Source: Desulfobulbaceae bacterium BRH_c16a (GTDB lineage Bacteria; Desulfobacterota; Desulfobulbia; Desulfobulbales; Desulfocapsaceae). Taken from it: a stretch of 64,000 nucleotides of DNA. Of this stretch, positions 61,639 to 64,000 are shown in pieces. Where the stretch lies: assembly GCA_000961725.1 (NCBI GenBank), contig LADS01000013.1:1-64000 (forward strand). Reading direction: 5' to 3'. The position numbers and the translations under genes are program-made. The notes beneath the pieces are model-generated. The model was not told where the DNA came from. It did not search any database and saw only the letters and a program-made list of their open reading frames with translations. Each line of letters begins with the position of its first letter. Positions within the stretch are counted from its first letter, which is position 1.

Positions 61639-61670
61639 AGGTGAAAAACAGCAGCTAAGTGCTTGATATG

Positions 61671-61717
61671 TGGTCGGGGCGGTAGGATTCGAACCTACGG
61701 CCTCCTGCTCCCAAGGC
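61671..61717. repeat. attR: attR, inside intact tRNA-Pro
   Basis: 47 bp identical to 22922-22968, covering the 3' part of tRNA-Pro up to the anticodon arm. The phage supplied this 3' end, so the tRNA stays complete. Confidence 0.95.
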
Positions 61718-61748
61718 AGGCGCGCTAACCAGGCTGCGCTACGCCCCG
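61671..61748 (-). tRNA. tRNA-Pro(UGG)
   Basis: Cloverleaf of 78 bases including encoded CCA: acceptor CGGGGCG/CGCCCCG, anticodon stem CCTGC/GCAGG with loop CTTGGGA (anticodon TGG), T loop TTCGAAT. The 3' half is part of attR. Confidence 0.97.
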
Positions 61749-61755
61749 ACTATAT

Positions 61756-61789
61756 TGAAAAAGGCTCGATTCTTTGGAAACCGAGCCTT
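61756..61789 (-). terminator. Terminator between tRNA-Asn and tRNA-Pro
   Basis: Perfect 8-bp stem AAGGCTCG/CGAGCCTT (61761-61768, 61782-61789) followed by TTTTT on the minus strand. It ends the tRNA-Asn transcript, so tRNA-Pro would need its own promoter or readthrough. Confidence 0.75.
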
Positions 61790-61796
61790 GGTATTC

Positions 61797-61872
<76 letters not shown>

Positions 61873-62050
61873 TTAGAAGTATTTCCAGCAGATTTTGAAA
61901 AACAAACCTGATGTATTTTTTGTTACTGAAACAGCGTAGGCGGGCAATATAAACCGCAGAGGGAGGCGTGTCAACAGATTTTTCCACCCCTCAATCTTTC
62001 TTTTCCAGCATCAGCCGCTTGAGGTTTGCAGCCATGATCTTGCCGAAAAT

Positions 62051-62896
62051 CTATTGCGGCCCTTTGCCTTTCATATCTTGCATCATTTGCTGCACATGCT
62101 GCAGTATCTCTTTATCCTCATCCGACATCCCGGCTTGCGTATCGGGCAGAGCCATCAGAGACATCGGCATATTTTCGGGGTTATCGGGATCTTTCAGCAT
62201 GGCAATCGCCTGTCTGGCCATATCTTTAGCCATCTCATCGGATTGACTGTCGACTTCTGCCGTTATTCCGACCGGATGCTGAAAAAACTTGTCATCCATC
62301 TTGCCCTTGTCGACCGACTCCGCCACCATGGTCAGCTTCATACCCATCATATTCATCTCGGTTTTCAAGGCAACATCCGTGCCGTGAATCAGATAGGTTG
62401 AAGATCCGCCCATTATTTCCACTTTATCACAGTCGTAGCCAAGAATTTTTGCAGCCTTCTGCTGAATATTGCCACCCATGCCTTCGGCATAGGCAGTACC
62501 CATTTTCCCGGCATTTTCGCGAACCTTGCCCTTCTCTTGCGCTGAAAGGTTCTCGTACTCTTCAATCATGTACTTCTGCGGGTTAACTCCCTTATATCCC
62601 TGTTTTTTCTCTAAATCATAGGTATAAATATGTTCGGGAGTCTTGAAGACGATGGTTCTGTTTGCCATTTCCATACCCATCATATTTGAAACCGTCTCCC
62701 GATATGTCGCCCGCTCCCTGCCATTGTCACGGATGAAGAGGGTTTCCGTCCCATCTTCAATGCCTTTAATCGAATAGTGGATAGTTGCGGTATTAAAGGG
62801 CAGTTCTTTTTCCCACGCCAGTTCATTCCCGGCAAAAACCAGCGAAGGTGCAATCCAGAACAGAATCATGACTGACAACACGAGGCATCGTTTCAT
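62051..62896 (-). CDS. Exported protein of unknown function (DUF4412-like)
   Basis: 281 residues with a signal peptide (KRCLVLSVMILFWIAPSLVF, cleavage near 22). The mature beta-strand-rich part starts WEKELPFNTATIHYSIKGIE. Segments such as IVFKTPEHIYTYDLEKKQGY and KILGYDCDKVEIMGGSSTYL resemble DUF4412-type periplasmic proteins. The C-terminus is Met- and Asp-rich (MQDMKGKGPQ). Single gene between tRNA-Asn and the dehydrogenase. Confidence 0.7.
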   Translation of the reverse strand: MKRCLVLSVMILFWIAPSLVFAGNELAWEKELPFNTATIHYSIKGIEDGTETLFIRDNGRERATYRETVSNMMGMEMANRTIVFKTPEHIYTYDLEKKQGYKGVNPQKYMIEEYENLSAQEKGKVRENAGKMGTAYAEGMGGNIQQKAAKILGYDCDKVEIMGGSSTYLIHGTDVALKTEMNMMGMKLTMVAESVDKGKMDDKFFQHPVGITAEVDSQSDEMAKDMARQAIAMLKDPDNPENMPMSLMALPDTQAGMSDEDKEILQHVQQMMQDMKGKGPQ

Positions 62897-62956
62897 TTTA
62901 CCACCCGTTTTTTCCGTTCCGCCTGCCGGCCCCCCTCGGCTCGGCAGGCTGATTTT

Positions 62957-63718
62957 TTATAATTTCCTGCTGACTGCCAGATTATCCCAGCTCTGGCACA
63001 CCGGCATCACCTCGACACAATTAATGTTTACGTGGGCCGGCCGATTGGCGGTCCAGTAGACGATTTCCGCTATATCGACAGGCGTAAGAGGCTGTGTTCC
63101 TTCATACACTTTTGCCGCCTTGGCCGTATCTCCGCCAAAACGGACCACCGAAAACTCGCTTTCGGCCAGTCCCGGTTCGATATTGGTAACCCTGATCCCC
63201 GTCCCCCGCAGATCGGCCCGAAGATTTCTTGAAAACTGCTGAACAAACGCCTTGGTCGCTCCATAGGCATTCCCTCCGGGGTAAGGCCATGATGCAGCTA
63301 TCGAGCCGATATTGATGACATGCCCTCTCTTTCCGGCGACCATTCCCGGCAGGATCAGTCTGGTCATGTACAACAGTCCTTTAATATTGGTGTCCACCAT
63401 TGTTTCCCACTCATCGAGGTCCGCTTCATGTGCGGGCCCCAGGCCAAGGGCCAGCCCGGCATTATTGAGAAGGATGCCGATATCGCGAAAGCCCTCGGGT
63501 ATCCCTGCCACCATATCTTCGGCCTGTTGCCTGTCCCGAACATCGCATACCGCCACATGGACATTTTTTTCTCCCAGCTGCGCCCTCATTTCCTGCAACC
63601 TGTCCTTGCGCCTTCCGGTCAATATCAGCCGCCAGCCATTCCGGGCAAACAGCTCCGCGCTGGCCTTGCCAAATCCTGAAGTTGCTCCGGTTATCAAAAT
63701 CGTGTCAGTCATCCTCAC
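62957..63718 (-). CDS. Short-chain dehydrogenase/reductase, YdfG-like
   Basis: 253 residues with the classical SDR set: cofactor motif TGATSGFGKASAELF (residues 9-23) with a following LTGRRKDRL that favours NADP(H); NNAGLALGLG; catalytic Ser in INIGSIAAS; and YGATK (Tyr and Lys of YxxxK). Closest in pattern to YdfG-type 3-hydroxy acid/serine dehydrogenases. Substrate not determined. Confidence 0.9.
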   Translation of the reverse strand: MRMTDTILITGATSGFGKASAELFARNGWRLILTGRRKDRLQEMRAQLGEKNVHVAVCDVRDRQQAEDMVAGIPEGFRDIGILLNNAGLALGLGPAHEADLDEWETMVDTNIKGLLYMTRLILPGMVAGKRGHVINIGSIAASWPYPGGNAYGATKAFVQQFSRNLRADLRGTGIRVTNIEPGLAESEFSVVRFGGDTAKAAKVYEGTQPLTPVDIAEIVYWTANRPAHVNINCVEVMPVCQSWDNLAVSRKL

Positions 63719-64000
63719 CTCTAATCTCTCTGTTTTTCAGTCTCATTACCACCGTAAAGCTGCTCCTACCCTACAGTAAGCCGTTGTCAAAAAAAATACC
63801 ATAGCCAAGATAATGCCCGGAACGGTCTGAGGAGCCGTTACGAAATGGTTCGTAACCGTATATTGTTCGTCACAGTATATTATTGCATCGCGGCAACGAT
63901 TAAGCTTATTATAATAAATAAGGGCTTTCTTCTCAGATACCACCTTTGTCATGCTCCCGACGCCCGGTTTGCAACCATTGGTCTGGACGCACAACCCGAC
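63719..64000. promoter_or_regulatory. Upstream region of the dehydrogenase with palindrome
   Basis: No gene supported. A perfect inverted repeat GTTACGAA/TTCGTAAC (63837-63844 and 63849-63856, 4-base spacer) is a likely operator about 120 bp upstream of the dehydrogenase start; its regulator is not in the window. Confidence 0.5.

Larger units (their letters stand above)
22922..61717. mobile_element. Complete-looking siphovirus prophage, 38.8 kb
   Basis: Bounded by perfect 47-bp direct repeats, with an integrase just inside the left end and a tRNA gene completed at the right end. Modules in order: integration, lysogeny control, replication, packaging, head, tail, lysis. All structural genes read rightward and are in frame, with many ATGA or TAATG overlaps. 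The absence of frameshifts contrasts with the neighbouring host defence and integron genes, so the prophage looks intact and recent. Confidence 0.95.

Noticed and set aside
61993..62053. TAG at the end of the exported protein followed by about 20 open codons in frame
   Set aside because: Possible readthrough or pyrrolysine was considered, but nothing supports it: no conserved motif follows and no pyl genes are in the window.
63746..63994. 82-codon minus-strand frame at the right edge
   Set aside because: It crosses the palindrome at 63837-63856, has no SD and no recognisable content.

Overview
The window looks like a chromosome segment of a sulfate-reducing or related Desulfobacterota bacterium, probably Desulfobulbales-like (inference). 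The main reason is the operon at 5265-13263. It encodes an acetogen/sulfate-reducer type methylene-tetrahydrofolate reductase (MetF and MetV) with a heterodisulfide-reductase-like electron-transfer module (HdrA, HdrBC-like, MvhD). Three of its genes carry in-frame TGA codons that are best read as selenocysteine.

Layout. (1) 1-4938: a low-GC remnant of a mobile integron read on the minus strand. It has a transposase fragment, gene cassettes with recognisable attC sites, a truncated group II intron abutting an attC, and a frameshifted integron integrase pointing toward the cassettes (the 'inverted' arrangement). (2) 5184-13263: the MetF-MetV-HdrBC-MvhD-HdrA operon. (3) 13264-14217: non-coding, with two near-palindromes. 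(4) 14218-22714: a type I restriction-modification locus (hsdM, hsdS, an AlbA/Schlafen-like regulator, hsdR) in which three of the four genes carry a single-base frameshift. (5) 22922-61717: a 38.8 kb prophage in the 3' end of a tRNA-Pro(UGG) gene, bounded by a perfect 47-bp repeat. (6) 61671-64000: tRNA-Pro, tRNA-Asn, an exported protein and a short-chain dehydrogenase.

Prophage. From the left: integrase; a lysogeny block (exported protein, SHOCT protein, BRCT protein, CI-like repressor); divergent Cro-like gene; early genes; SF3 helicase; AT-rich candidate origin; DnaG-like primase; then a structured RNA leader, BRO-type antirepressor and small partner gene. Terminase genes follow, then a 4.6 kb accessory block that holds a second copy of the RNA/antirepressor/partner module plus WYL, ASCH and membrane-anchored morons. 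Next come a lambda-like portal and ClpP-type protease-scaffold, a P22-like coat, a siphovirus tail with a TP901-type tape measure, and lysis genes.

Most notable signal: the two leader RNAs (33049-33290 and 39359-39590). Each has its own sigma70-like promoter, a hairpin displaying an 8-nt loop, a mutually exclusive anti-terminator/terminator pair, a long stem enclosing a 7-nt antisense of that loop, and a second hairpin showing the same loop just before the antirepressor start. Loop and antisense have changed together between the copies (TTTGACAT/ATGTCAA versus TTTGGTAG/CTACCAA). This resembles the seqA-seqB-seqC logic of phage P4 immunity and P1 C4 RNA, duplicated and possibly made orthogonal within one prophage.
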